NCBI RefSeq assembly: GCF_026967985.1
Contig: NZ_JAPVBJ010000006.1
Span: forward strand, 124,001-188,000
Source of the DNA: Modestobacter sp. VKM Ac-2984
GTDB lineage: Bacteria > Actinomycetota > Actinomycetes > Mycobacteriales > Geodermatophilaceae
DNA length: 64,000 nucleotides
Direction of reading: 5' to 3'
Part shown: piece after piece, positions 51,649 through 60,435 of the stretch
Layout: each line of letters starts with the position of its first letter
How positions within the stretch are numbered: the stretch's first letter is position 1
The notes under the pieces: model-generated
What the model was told of the DNA's origin: nothing
Seen by the model: the letters and a program-made list of their open reading frames with translations, nothing else
The model's database searches: none
Made by a program: the position numbers and the translations under genes

Positions 51649-53274
51649 TCAGACGGCCCGCTGCATGCCGGCGACGATCTTAGTGGCCGCCGCCAGCTCC
51701 TCCTTCTGCATGACCGACAGGGTGGCCGTGACGGTCAGTTGCTGACCGCTCCGGGGCTCCACAGCGGAGAGCGTCGCCAACCCCTCCGCGTCGATCGCCA
51801 GGCGGACCTCGATCGGGGACCCCTTCGGCAGCCGCGGCAGGCCGGTGAAGGTCGCCCCGGCCTCGGGCGTGATCTCCCGGTTGTCGGCGATCGTCTCCGA
51901 CTCCGCCTCCCCGGTCTGCTCGAAGATGCGGATGCTGAGCTCGGTGGTGTCGTCGCTGTAGGTCTCCGGCGTTTCGCGGATCTCCAGCGGCAGCGAGGCC
52001 TGGGCGTGGGCGAGGAAGCCGATGTACTCCTCCACCTGCCCCGGGTGTGCGCCGTCGCGCACGAACTGCACGCCGATGCTGCGGGACAGCACGTTGGCGA
52101 TGGTCATCGCCCGGCCACCGATGAGCAGCGTCCGGCCCTGGCTGTCGTCCTGCGGCACGTCGCCGAGAGCCGCCGCGGCGCCGGTGTCGGCGCCGGTCAC
52201 CGGGTCGACCCAGCCAGCCGTGCCCTGGCCGTAGATGGCCGCGCCCTTGGCCACCGCGAGGTCGAACTCGGTCTTGGTCAGCGTCCAGCCGAACCGCTCG
52301 TGCAGCGACGTCTCGATCATCGGCATGCGCGAGGAACCGCCGACCAGCAGGACGTCGTCGTAGCCCAGCCCCGGCGACTTCTCCTGGGCCGCCTCCATCG
52401 CCCGGGCGACGATGTCGAGGGTCTGGTCGACCAGGTGCCGGGTGCCGGACTCAAACTCGGCCCGGGTGATCTCGACCATCTCCACCGCGCTGCCGAAGCT
52501 GCACTTGATGCTGGCCTTCTCCTTGCGGCTCAGCGTCATCTTGCAGGTCTCGACCTCGGTGAGCAGGCGCTGCGCGAAGTCCTCGTCGTCCACCGGGTCT
52601 TCGCTGAGACCGGCCTGGTTGCGGAACTTCTCAGCGACCAGGTCGAAGAGCATGGAGTCCCAGTCGGCACCACCGAGCAGCCGGTTGCCGTCGGTCACGA
52701 GCACCTCGATGCCGTCGGGTGAGACCCGCATGATCGTGCAGTCGAACGTGCCGCCGCCGAGGTCGTAGACGAGCAGCGACTTTTCCGCATCGCCCTTCAG
52801 CCCCGTCGAGAGGGCGGCCGCCACCGGCTCGGTGATGACCCCGACGACGTTCAGGCCGGCGATCTCCCCCGCCTGGCGGGTCGCCTCCTTCTCGGCCAGA
52901 CCGAAGTAGGCAGGCACGGTTATGACGACGTCGTTGGTGTCGATGCCGGTGGCGTCCCGGGCGCTGGCCACCAGGTCCTTGAGGATCACCGCGGAGATCG
53001 TCTCCGGGAAGAAGGGCTGGCCGAAGAACTCCAGCTGCGTCGCCGTCCCCATCTGCCGCTTGATCAGGGAGACGGTCTGGTCGCGGTAGACGATCGCGCC
53101 GTTCTTGGCCTCCCGACCCACGACGTAGTTGTACTCGCTCTCGAAGAAGACGACCGACGGGGTCGTCTCGTCGCCCTCGCTGTTGCGGATGACCTCGGGT
53201 CGGCCGTAGTCGTTGATGTAGGCGATCGCCGAGTAGGTGGTGCCGAGGTCGATGCCGAAGACGTGCTCACTCAT
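51649..53274 (-). CDS. Hsp70-like chaperone ATPase, first of two in the operon
   Basis: This 541-residue protein has an intact Hsp70 nucleotide-binding domain: GIDLGTTYSAIAYIND, VVITVPAYFGLAEKEAT, LLVYDLGGGTFDCTI and VLLVGGSSRMPMI. A reduced beta substrate-binding domain follows (about 400-530), with no long helical lid. It is shorter than DnaK and different from the operon's second Hsp70. The GrpE-like gene ends eight bases upstream, so the two form a dedicated chaperone/nucleotide-exchange pair. It probably keeps a complex inactive or remodels it on infection or damage; this is inference. Confidence 0.93.
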   Translation of the reverse strand: MSEHVFGIDLGTTYSAIAYINDYGRPEVIRNSEGDETTPSVVFFESEYNYVVGREAKNGAIVYRDQTVSLIKRQMGTATQLEFFGQPFFPETISAVILKDLVASARDATGIDTNDVVITVPAYFGLAEKEATRQAGEIAGLNVVGVITEPVAAALSTGLKGDAEKSLLVYDLGGGTFDCTIMRVSPDGIEVLVTDGNRLLGGADWDSMLFDLVAEKFRNQAGLSEDPVDDEDFAQRLLTEVETCKMTLSRKEKASIKCSFGSAVEMVEITRAEFESGTRHLVDQTLDIVARAMEAAQEKSPGLGYDDVLLVGGSSRMPMIETSLHERFGWTLTKTEFDLAVAKGAAIYGQGTAGWVDPVTGADTGAAAALGDVPQDDSQGRTLLIGGRAMTIANVLSRSIGVQFVRDGAHPGQVEEYIGFLAHAQASLPLEIRETPETYSDDTTELSIRIFEQTGEAESETIADNREITPEAGATFTGLPRLPKGSPIEVRLAIDAEGLATLSAVEPRSGQQLTVTATLSVMQKEELAAATKIVAGMQRAV

Positions 53275-53282
53275 TGGTCGAC

Positions 53283-54221
53283 TCAACTTTCGTGGTAGCC
53301 CGGCGGGACGGGCGGCAACGGAACGTCGGGAGGCCGAGGGGCCGGCGAAGGTGGACCGGCCACGGCGGTCACCGCGTTCGGCTGAGGTGCTGCAGGAGGG
53401 GTCGGTGTGGGGGCGACCGGCGGCAGGGGGACGGCGGCGGGCGGCGTCGGAGCTTGGGACGGCGGCACCGCGGTGGGTGCAGCGGAGGCGTCGCCGGCGG
53501 CCAGCGTCGGGTCGTACTGGTGGATGGTCACCCGCGCCATCACGGTGGCCCGCGTGGAGCCCTCCGCACCGAAACCCTGGCGAACCACGGCGGCGATGGT
53601 CCCGTCGCGGTCGGGGTCGCCGGTGGGCACGCGCCGCGTCGCGGTGTGCCACCGGCGGTCGAAGGCGACCCCGGGAGCCGCTCCGACGGTCTCCATGCCC
53701 AGCAGCTCTAGGCCGGACTCGACGCGGTGGACGAGCATGCCGACCTCCTTGGCCAGCTGCTCCGCGGTCATGGTGGCCGGGTCGCGGCCGGCGATCTCGG
53801 ACAGCTCGCCGTGGAGCGTCGCCAGCTCCGTGGCCACCGGTCCCAGCAGCGCGCGCACCTGGTCGGCCTGCAGGTCCTCGATGCGCTCCTGCATGCGCTC
53901 GATGACCTGCTCTTGGGCCTGGGCCCGGTCGTGGAACCGCTCCACCTGGCCGCGCAGCTCGGCCAGTGCGGCCGTGTACGTCGCCAGGGCGTCGGCGACC
54001 ACGGCTTCCGCCGCGGGAATTTCCATCACCGCGGCGTCGGCGGAAGCGGCGTCAGTGGAGGCGGCGTCGGGAATCGCGGCGAGCGGGGCCGGCTCGGCCG
54101 ACGCGTCGGTGACCATCGGCTCGACCGTGGCGGCGTCCACCCCTGGGTCGGGAACTCCGGCGGACGGCCGGGCACCACCGTCCAGCACGGGGTCCAGTGG
54201 GGTGTCTGCGGCGTGGGTCAT
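53283..54221 (-). CDS. GrpE-like nucleotide-exchange factor
   Basis: This 312-residue protein has an Ala/Asp-rich leader (about 1-75) and a coiled coil (about 80-145). A GrpE-like beta domain lies at 178-236 (GDPDRDGTIAAVVRQGFGAE then VTIHQYD), and a Pro-rich tail occupies the last 70 residues. The core matches GrpE, but the tails are specific to this operon. It is the first gene of the 13-gene transcript, directly before an Hsp70, and would exchange ADP on that chaperone. ATG 54221 is about 120 bases downstream of the predicted transcription start. Confidence 0.83.
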   Translation of the reverse strand: MTHAADTPLDPVLDGGARPSAGVPDPGVDAATVEPMVTDASAEPAPLAAIPDAASTDAASADAAVMEIPAAEAVVADALATYTAALAELRGQVERFHDRAQAQEQVIERMQERIEDLQADQVRALLGPVATELATLHGELSEIAGRDPATMTAEQLAKEVGMLVHRVESGLELLGMETVGAAPGVAFDRRWHTATRRVPTGDPDRDGTIAAVVRQGFGAEGSTRATVMARVTIHQYDPTLAAGDASAAPTAVPPSQAPTPPAAVPLPPVAPTPTPPAAPQPNAVTAVAGPPSPAPRPPDVPLPPVPPGYHES

Positions 54222-54320
54222 GCGTGCGCAGATTCGTCGACGCGCAGCAGCGCCGGACAGCCGGCCGACAGCTGAAACAGGACAGAACAGGGCACAGCGT
54301 CGAATCGCATGGATCCCCCC

Positions 54321-54345
54321 GTCGCACCCGGGCCCCCGGGGCGAC
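54321..54345 (-). promoter_or_regulatory. Strong hairpin at the start of the operon leader
   Basis: GTCGC and GCGAC arms enclose a 6-bp CCCGGG stem with one bulged base. It lies right at the predicted transcription start of the 13-gene operon. It could stabilise the 5' end of the message or attenuate transcription. Function is inferred. Confidence 0.45.
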
Positions 54346-54347
54346 AA

Positions 54348-54376
54348 ATCTGACCGTCTCGCCCGCGCACTGTCAA
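54348..54376 (-). promoter_or_regulatory. Promoter of the Hsp70/GTPase operon (TTGACA-17-TCAGAT)
   Basis: Reading the minus strand, a perfect TTGACA -35 (54376-54371) is followed by a 17-bp spacer and a TCAGAT -10 (54353-54348). It is well placed for the GrpE-like start at 54221. It is the best housekeeping-type promoter seen in the window. Confidence 0.65.
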
Positions 54377-54499
54377 TACCTTTGCGGGCAGTAGCCGTGT
54401 TTTCGGGCAGGAGCTACGCCGGCTCTGCACCCCGCTGCCCGGCATCCCGGGCAGCGTTCGGCAGGGTGCTCCAATGCACCGATAAGCCGCTGATGCGGC

Positions 54500-54769
54500 C
54501 GGCGATGAGGGAGTAGGTAGTAGAGCTCGCTGGCGATCAGTCGCTTGGGGCTGCGGATCATGTGCTGTCTTCGACAGGCCTTCCTCGGTGCGGCGCTGGA
54601 CGTAGGCGCGGGTGCGGGGATCCCAGCGCATCCCGCAGAGCGTGACCCGGTGGATCGCGGCATTGGCCTGCCGGTCACCGCCGCGGTTGAGCCCGTGCCG
54701 GTGGGTGCGCCCGGAAGATGTGGGGAGTGGTGAGACGCCGCAGAGGGCGGCGAACGAGCGAGCGGACAA
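54500..54769 (-). pseudogene. IS110-family transposase C-terminal remnant, frameshifted
   Basis: In one frame the minus strand encodes SARSFAALCGVSPLPTSSG then RTHRHGLNRGGDRQANAAIH and MRWDPRTRAYVQRRTEEG, the conserved C-terminal domain of IS110/IS116/IS902 transposases. After about 54560 the homology continues in another frame (MIRSPKRLIASELYYLL), so the gene carries a frameshift. The N-terminal catalytic half is absent. It marks past mobile-element activity at the boundary between the two accessory operons. Confidence 0.8.
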
Positions 54770-55238
54770 GACGGTGACGGGTGCCTGCTGGCGCGAGCTC
54801 CTATGAAGTCACGAACCCTCGACCGGTGAGTGCGAACCAGCCCTGCAGCGGCCGAACCGACAGATCGGCTTGAAGACCCGAAGTCAGTCAGGCGGTGGGT
54901 GAGGAACGACCGCTGCGGGGCTCGTTCGCATCCTCACGTTCATGGGGCTAGTTTTTAGGCGCCGTCGGCACTCGTTACGACGAATTGGCTCACCTGAGAT
55001 GCAGAAGGTGTGGCACTCGACCCCGACTTCCTTCAGTGCAAGGCGGCGAGGTCGCCGGCAAACGCCCGGAGCCGGGGCGGCCCTGTCCCAACAGCAGGCG
55101 AGACGTCAGCTCAAGACGTGAACATTCCCCTCAAGGTCGGTTCGCTGTCGGCCGATGTAGTTCCCGCTGGGGTGCTCGCCTGACCGAGGGAGCGCCGAGC
55201 TCTGTGGGAATGAGGTTGCCTTGGGCGGGGTCCCGGCA

Positions 55239-58200
55239 ATGCCTGCGCAAAGTCAGACGGTGGCTCCGCGAGCCAGAATGGCGCAGGCGGCGCTGGCAAT
55301 CGCCGACGGCGTGCGGCAGGCGGCCGCCGAGTCGTCGCTGACGGCGGACGCCGCCAAGGACGCGCTGCGGGCCATCGATGCACTCGCGGGTATGGAAGCG
55401 GCGCAGCAGGGTTGCCGTGATGCGACCGCTCGGGTCATCGAGGCTGTCCAGCAGGCGGATGTGCTCAGCCGCGGTCACCTCGTCATGCAGGCCAACTTGC
55501 TGGCCCGATTGGGAGACGGCGCCGCGGCGGCGGAGGTATTGGTCGCCGCGCATGCCACGTTCCCGGACGGGTTCACCGAAACGCACGGGCTGACCGCGTG
55601 GCGACACCTCTCCAAGCGCGGCACTGAGCAGGCGGAGGCGTTGGTCCGGATTCTCCTCCGTGCAGGGGTGCCACTCGCTACCGAGGGTGATACGACGGCG
55701 TTCCTCTCCGGTCTGCAAAGGGCGCGGGGGCGTTCGCAGCTGACCGAGGCCATCGAGTATCTAGAGCGCTCCGGTGGCTTCTCCAGCGTCATCGCAGCCG
55801 GACGCGCAATGAACATCGTGCGGACGGCGCAGGGTCGCACCGCCGAGCACGTGATGCGTCTGACCCAGCTGGCGACCGCGACCTGCGGACTCAGCGTCCG
55901 TGTGGTGAACGACGCCCTCGTCGTCCTTGCAGAGCTCGGCGCCGCCGATGAAAGCGAAGCAGTCCTCAGAAAGGCCGTGGCGGCCGGCCTGGATCCGACC
56001 GCCGAGCATCGACTGGCCCATGTGACGGCTCTCGCCAACGCCATGCGGTTCGAAGCAGCTCTCGCCGCCTATCAGCAGTACCTGGACGACGGCTTCCCGG
56101 CGTCGATCAAGGCACGCCGGGTCCAGGTCTACGCATTGTTGGCGATGGACGAGACGGGCCGAGTGTGTTGTGCGCTGCTCGACTGGGCCGCCGACCTCCG
56201 TGACAGCGGCGGCGTCGACCCACCGGCGAGCCTGCTCACAGCGGCACTGAGCGCCCTGCTTCGAGACGACGTCAGCGTCGCCCTGCGGCTGGTCGAGGGC
56301 TCGGCGGATGTCTTCACCTACAACGGCACACACCGCAAGCTCGTCCTCGACAGTGCCGCGAGGACGCGCGCTCCGGAGACGCTAGCTGCCGCACTGGCCG
56401 CATTCGCGCGCGGTGGGGCGGTCCCCTCCGAGACCGACCTCGAGCGCCTCATCGATCTGACTGCCGACTGCCACGCCGTCGATGTCGAGGCCGCACTGAT
56501 GCACCTCGTCGAGGCGGCGCCCGAGACGCTGTCCCGGCTCGCCCTTCCCTTGGCGCTGGCTCAGATTGCCGGGGGAGACCTGGCAGCGGCAGAGGCCACG
56601 GCCCGTCTCTCCGGCAATCCCGCTGTGGTCCAGGCGGTCGTGACCGGGCATTTGTCCGGCGATGACCTCGATGGCGCGCTTCGGACCAGCGAGATCCTCG
56701 ACGTGGAGGACGACGGCCTCGGCGCCCGGGCGAAGGTGCGACGGCACATGCCGCATCCGCCGGTGATGGTGGCGCACCTGGTCCGCGTGTTGGCCGTGCG
56801 CACTGGGCCGCCAGCGGCGGAGACGTGGATGCGTCGCTACCCACAGGTCGCCTGGCCCATGGAGGCATGGGAGGCGCTCGCCCTGGCCTACCGACGCGAC
56901 GGAGGGAAGCACAAGGCGATCGAGCGGCTCATGGAGCGGATGCGCCGGGTGGGCCGCACGCCATCGAGTGCTGTGTGGACGCAATGGCTGTCGGCCTTCC
57001 CGCGTGCCCGCCGCACGGACCGTGTCGATGAGGCGCTGCGTCAGATGGCCGCCGACAAAGTTGTCGCGATGGCCGGCTTCCACACCGCGGCGATCGTCGG
57101 CGCGCTGCTTCCCGAGAAGGTCCTGCCGCAACCCGACCGCGCCACCGAGGACGTGGCCTGGGAGAACGCACGGAAGGCGCTGTGCACGGCGGAGGAGTTG
57201 CTGGTCCGGGCGGTCCGAGCGCTCAGCCGGCACCGTGGCACCGACCCCGAGGCCTGGTTCACCCCCGCTCAGCTGCTCGAGATCGCCCGGAGCTACCCCC
57301 TGCGCCGCCGTCCGTTCGCCCAGCTGGACGCCGTGGTCGAGGTGCGGCTGAACGAGGACGACGACGCGGATGAGCAGTTCGCCGCATTCCTCGGCGCCGT
57401 GGCATCGGCACATGCACGGGCCCTGTTGCCCGCGGGTGTCGAGCGACTCCGTGAGGCGGCTCGTCCGCTCGGCCTGGCCGATCGCCCAGACCTGGTGGGC
57501 GCCCTCTTCGATGCGCACGGCGGAAGCCCCCAGGATGGCCTCCTCGTCGTCCAGACCGAGGTGGCCGCCGGCGCCGTCCAGTTGCCTGCGGTCGCGCAGG
57601 CCGCCGGGCGGCTGCTGGCAGGCGTCGGTTCTCCGGACGCCGTGCTGCAGGTCCTCGACCTGCCGAGCGGGACCTCCCTGGACAGGGAACTGGCCGAGGA
57701 GCTGGCCAGCGCCGCGGTGCGCGCCTTCCACGAGGCGGGGCAGGCGGACCTGGCGCAGGAGCTGGGGCGGGCCGCCGCGCAGCGCAACCTGGTCCTGTCG
57801 ACCAGCGCGCAGGCGAGCCTGATGACCACCTACCAGCCGCAGGAGGCGTTGAGCTCTGCCGACGAGGGTCCGGTCTGGACCACCGCTGAGCTGGCCGCCT
57901 ACAACTCCCTGCTCCAGCACGAGCTGGCCAACCACCTGCGGGTGGGCCGGAACCGGACCGACACGCTGGCCACGGTCGTCCGCAAGCTGCGGGAGCAGAT
58001 GCCGCCCGAGGTGCAGGCGGACATGTTGCGGTACCTCGACCTCCTGGACAAGGTGGAGCGCGGCCTCCGGGTGAGCCTGGACCACCAGCAGCGGAGCATC
58101 GACAAGATCGCCGCGGCGGCCGAGCAGGAACGCGTCTCCGCCGGGGCCGTGAACGTGCGCGACTCGATGGACGTCGTCATCGAGCAGCTGGGCAACGACG

Positions 58201-58694
58201 CCGAGGGGGCCAACAGTCGCCTCGTCATCCAGGATCGCGACGGCTGCGCGTCCATGGCTGTGCGTGCGCACGCGACCTTGCTGCAGTTCGCGCTGCACAA
58301 CCTCGTGACGAACGCGCTGAAGGCCCACGGGCGGCGCAAGGACGACGTCGAGCGCGATGTCGAGCTGCTTGCGACCTTCGACGAGTCCGACCGGGACGAC
58401 CTGACCGTGGCCCCGTACGGCTGGGTCGTCGTCTCGGTGCGCGACCACGGGGACGGCGTCCCTGCCGACCTGCCCGACAACGTCGCCAACTGGACCATTC
58501 CGGGTCAGCCCGGCCAGGGAGCCGGCATCGGGCTGCGGGTCACCGAGAACATGATCCGTCAGGCCGGCGGTCAGCTCTGGGTCGACACCGCGGTCACCGA
58601 AGGCAGCCGCTTCTGCTTCCGACTTCCCTCCGCCGCGCGCCGTCAGGGGCGGGCCTCCCGACCGATCCCCCGAAAGGACAACAACAATGACTGA
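55239..58694 (+). CDS. Soluble histidine kinase with large helical-repeat sensor
   Basis: This protein of about 1151 residues starts at ATG 55239 with GGGCGGGG eight bases upstream. Residues 1-870 are a long alpha-helical region with TPR/PPR-like regularity and no membrane segments. A histidine kinase core occupies the end: a DHp helix with His894 in LLQHELANHLRVGRN, an N box around N1021 (LHNLVTNALKAHG), a G1 DHGDGVP and a G2 GQGAGIGLRV. It is cytoplasmic and has no receiver domain of its own. It overlaps the receiver gene by 8 bases, and a PIN nuclease follows. The helical repeats probably sense a protein or nucleic-acid ligand. Confidence 0.85.
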   Translation: MPAQSQTVAPRARMAQAALAIADGVRQAAAESSLTADAAKDALRAIDALAGMEAAQQGCRDATARVIEAVQQADVLSRGHLVMQANLLARLGDGAAAAEVLVAAHATFPDGFTETHGLTAWRHLSKRGTEQAEALVRILLRAGVPLATEGDTTAFLSGLQRARGRSQLTEAIEYLERSGGFSSVIAAGRAMNIVRTAQGRTAEHVMRLTQLATATCGLSVRVVNDALVVLAELGAADESEAVLRKAVAAGLDPTAEHRLAHVTALANAMRFEAALAAYQQYLDDGFPASIKARRVQVYALLAMDETGRVCCALLDWAADLRDSGGVDPPASLLTAALSALLRDDVSVALRLVEGSADVFTYNGTHRKLVLDSAARTRAPETLAAALAAFARGGAVPSETDLERLIDLTADCHAVDVEAALMHLVEAAPETLSRLALPLALAQIAGGDLAAAEATARLSGNPAVVQAVVTGHLSGDDLDGALRTSEILDVEDDGLGARAKVRRHMPHPPVMVAHLVRVLAVRTGPPAAETWMRRYPQVAWPMEAWEALALAYRRDGGKHKAIERLMERMRRVGRTPSSAVWTQWLSAFPRARRTDRVDEALRQMAADKVVAMAGFHTAAIVGALLPEKVLPQPDRATEDVAWENARKALCTAEELLVRAVRALSRHRGTDPEAWFTPAQLLEIARSYPLRRRPFAQLDAVVEVRLNEDDDADEQFAAFLGAVASAHARALLPAGVERLREAARPLGLADRPDLVGALFDAHGGSPQDGLLVVQTEVAAGAVQLPAVAQAAGRLLAGVGSPDAVLQVLDLPSGTSLDRELAEELASAAVRAFHEAGQADLAQELGRAAAQRNLVLSTSAQASLMTTYQPQEALSSADEGPVWTTAELAAYNSLLQHELANHLRVGRNRTDTLATVVRKLREQMPPEVQADMLRYLDLLDKVERGLRVSLDHQQRSIDKIAAAAEQERVSAGAVNVRDSMDVVIEQLGNDAEGANSRLVIQDRDGCASMAVRAHATLLQFALHNLVTNALKAHGRRKDDVERDVELLATFDESDRDDLTVAPYGWVVVSVRDHGDGVPADLPDNVANWTIPGQPGQGAGIGLRVTENMIRQAGGQLWVDTAVTEGSRFCFRLPSAARRQGRASRPIPRKDNNND

Positions 58695-59172
58695 GCGACT
58701 TCCGGTCGTCGTCGTCGACGACAAGGACGACCAGCTCGCCGGCGCCGTCGACCTGCTGGAGGCGGAGGACTGGGACGTCACCACCTTCGACGACATCGAC
58801 GAGGCCGCTCGCGTCCTGGTCAACCGGACGGATCCCTTCGTCATGGTGCTGGATCACGACTTCGACCGGCCGGACGGGCGAACCGGGCTCGACCTCACCG
58901 AGCTCCTCCGGTCGGCGCACCCGTGGGGGCTCGTGCTCCCCATCTGCTACTGGAGCGGACGCATCGGCGGGGCCGAGTTCCTGGCGGTGCAGCGCGACCG
59001 CCAGCTGATCTCCCCCAGCTCCTACACCTACAAGGGTGGCGACGAGTCCCTCGTGCAGGTCGTGGAGCGCGCCGAGAAGACCTTCCAGGACCACCGTGCC
59101 ACCCTCGAGCGTCAGGCGCTCCGGCGGGCGTTGCTGAGCGCTGACGAGGACCTGCTGGAGGAGGACCTGTGA
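58687..59172 (+). CDS. Stand-alone receiver-domain response regulator
   Basis: This 161-residue protein has all receiver residues: the acidic pair D11/D12 (VVVDDKDD), phosphoacceptor D56 (MVLDHDF), switch S90 (CYWSGR) and K116 (TYKGGDE). There is no DNA-binding or enzymatic output domain, only a short charged C-terminal helix. AAAGGA lies eight bases before its ATG. It overlaps the kinase and is itself overlapped by the PIN gene (GTGA). It is likely to transfer the phosphorylation signal by protein-protein contact, with the PIN protein the obvious target. Confidence 0.88.
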   Translation: MTERLPVVVVDDKDDQLAGAVDLLEAEDWDVTTFDDIDEAARVLVNRTDPFVMVLDHDFDRPDGRTGLDLTELLRSAHPWGLVLPICYWSGRIGGAEFLAVQRDRQLISPSSYTYKGGDESLVQVVERAEKTFQDHRATLERQALRRALLSADEDLLEEDL

Positions 59173-60359
59173 CCGCCGGGCTCCTCACCACGCCGATCGG
59201 GATGCGCAAGGTGGTCGTCGACACCTGCGCGGTCCTCCGCGGCGGCAAGTGGCACAACGAGTTCAAGCCGCAGGTCCAGGAATGGCTGGGCGGCGAAGGC
59301 GTGGCCGTCGTGCCCGGACGTGTGGTCGCCGAACTGGCCCGGGTGGCCGCTCACAAGGGGTTGCAGAACGGCAAGGACGCCGGGGCGGTGGCCCGGCGTG
59401 CCGGGATGGCGCTCAGGAACCCGCAGCAGCTCCTCGACGTCCACGCCGCGCGCCGGGCCGTGCTCAGCCGAGCGGACGTCGACGAGCTGTGCCGGGACAG
59501 CGGGGACCTGGACCTCGTCCTGCCCGGGGACAAGGGTCGGTGCGTCCCCGGTGACGCCGACTTCGAGGTGGCGCACACAGTGCGGGTGCTCACCGCAGCC
59601 GCGCACGAGGCATGCCTGGTGACCGACGACGGGGATCTCCAGCAGGCGGCTGATCGCCTTGGGGTGAACCTGCTCGGCGCGCTCCTGCCGGTCGCCGACC
59701 GGGAAGCGCCGCTGCCGGGGTCAGCCGTCGCAGGGCTGCCCGACCCGGTGAACGGAGAGGTGCTGCACCTGCTGGGGCTGGAGGCCGCGTACGCGCTGCT
59801 CGAGGGAACCCTGCCGGCACCGGCTGCCGCCGGTGAGTCCTTCGTCGTCCTGTCGTCCACGCTGGTCCGGGCGGTGCAGCGGGCCGCGCTGAAGGTGCGG
59901 AAGCTGGAGGGGGAAAGCAGGGATGCAGCACTGGCCGCGATCCATGAACGCCTGCACCTCCTGCTGACCACTGGGGAGCTGCCAGGTCATGACGGTCGGG
60001 CCGCGGTGTGGGCCACCCCGTGGGGGGTCTACCGGCAGGCCGCCGAGCGCATCATCGACCTGCGGTTCGCTGCCGACGGTGGCACGGGAGAGCCGATGGA
60101 CATGCACTCGCTGCTCGTCCTGACCGCGGCAGAGGCGCTGGGCCAACGCGGACACGCCGTCCGGCTGGTGTCCAGCGGGTCGGATGCAGCCACCGATCTC
60201 GTCCTCACCGCGATGGCCAGCTGGCGGCGGGCGGGTGCGCTGAAGGCACTCTCCGCGGCGGCATACCACGCGCGGAACACCGACTCCCTGGTCGACATCC
60301 CGCTGCCGGACGAGGGGCTGGACCTAGGCGCCCTGCTCGACAAGTTCCGCCGGCCCTGA
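59169..60359 (+). CDS. PIN-domain protein, candidate ribonuclease effector
   Basis: This 396-residue protein has an N-terminal PIN domain with the four acidic positions: D18 in VVVDTCAVL, E56 in VVAELARV, an Asp in GDADFEVAHTV (about D132) and the D154-D157 region in LVTDDGDLQQA. These coordinate the metal of PIN ribonucleases. The remaining 220 residues are mostly helical and unrecognised. They may be an interaction or target-recognition part. GTG 59169 overlaps the receiver stop. Placed after a kinase and receiver, it looks like a nuclease whose activity is switched by phosphotransfer. No antitoxin gene of VapB type is adjacent. Confidence 0.8.
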   Translation: MTAGLLTTPIGMRKVVVDTCAVLRGGKWHNEFKPQVQEWLGGEGVAVVPGRVVAELARVAAHKGLQNGKDAGAVARRAGMALRNPQQLLDVHAARRAVLSRADVDELCRDSGDLDLVLPGDKGRCVPGDADFEVAHTVRVLTAAAHEACLVTDDGDLQQAADRLGVNLLGALLPVADREAPLPGSAVAGLPDPVNGEVLHLLGLEAAYALLEGTLPAPAAAGESFVVLSSTLVRAVQRAALKVRKLEGESRDAALAAIHERLHLLLTTGELPGHDGRAAVWATPWGVYRQAAERIIDLRFAADGGTGEPMDMHSLLVLTAAEALGQRGHAVRLVSSGSDAATDLVLTAMASWRRAGALKALSAAAYHARNTDSLVDIPLPDEGLDLGALLDKFRRP

Positions 60360-60435
60360 CCGCGGCGGTGGAGCGGTCCGTCGACCGCCCCACCGTCGGG
60401 GACTCCTGCTGCCCGCACACGATGGTGAGGATCTG

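Larger units (their letters stand above)
54222..55238. other. 1-kb divergent region between the two accessory operons
   Basis: This holds the promoter and leader of the Hsp70/GTPase operon (54222-54376) and an IS110-family remnant (about 54500-54769). The rest, about 54770-55238, contains no gene I can support and must contain the promoter of the kinase operon. The composition here is less GC-rich than the rest of the window. Confidence 0.6.

Noticed and set aside
36098-55238. Direct repeat of the tRNA-Ser 3' end (att site)
   Set aside because: Looked for the TTCGAATCCCACGCCCTCCG end by eye and found no second copy. A computed search over a longer region would be needed.
59169-60359. PIN protein as a classical VapBC toxin
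   Set aside because: No small VapB-like gene precedes it. It is translationally coupled to a receiver protein and is three times longer than VapC.
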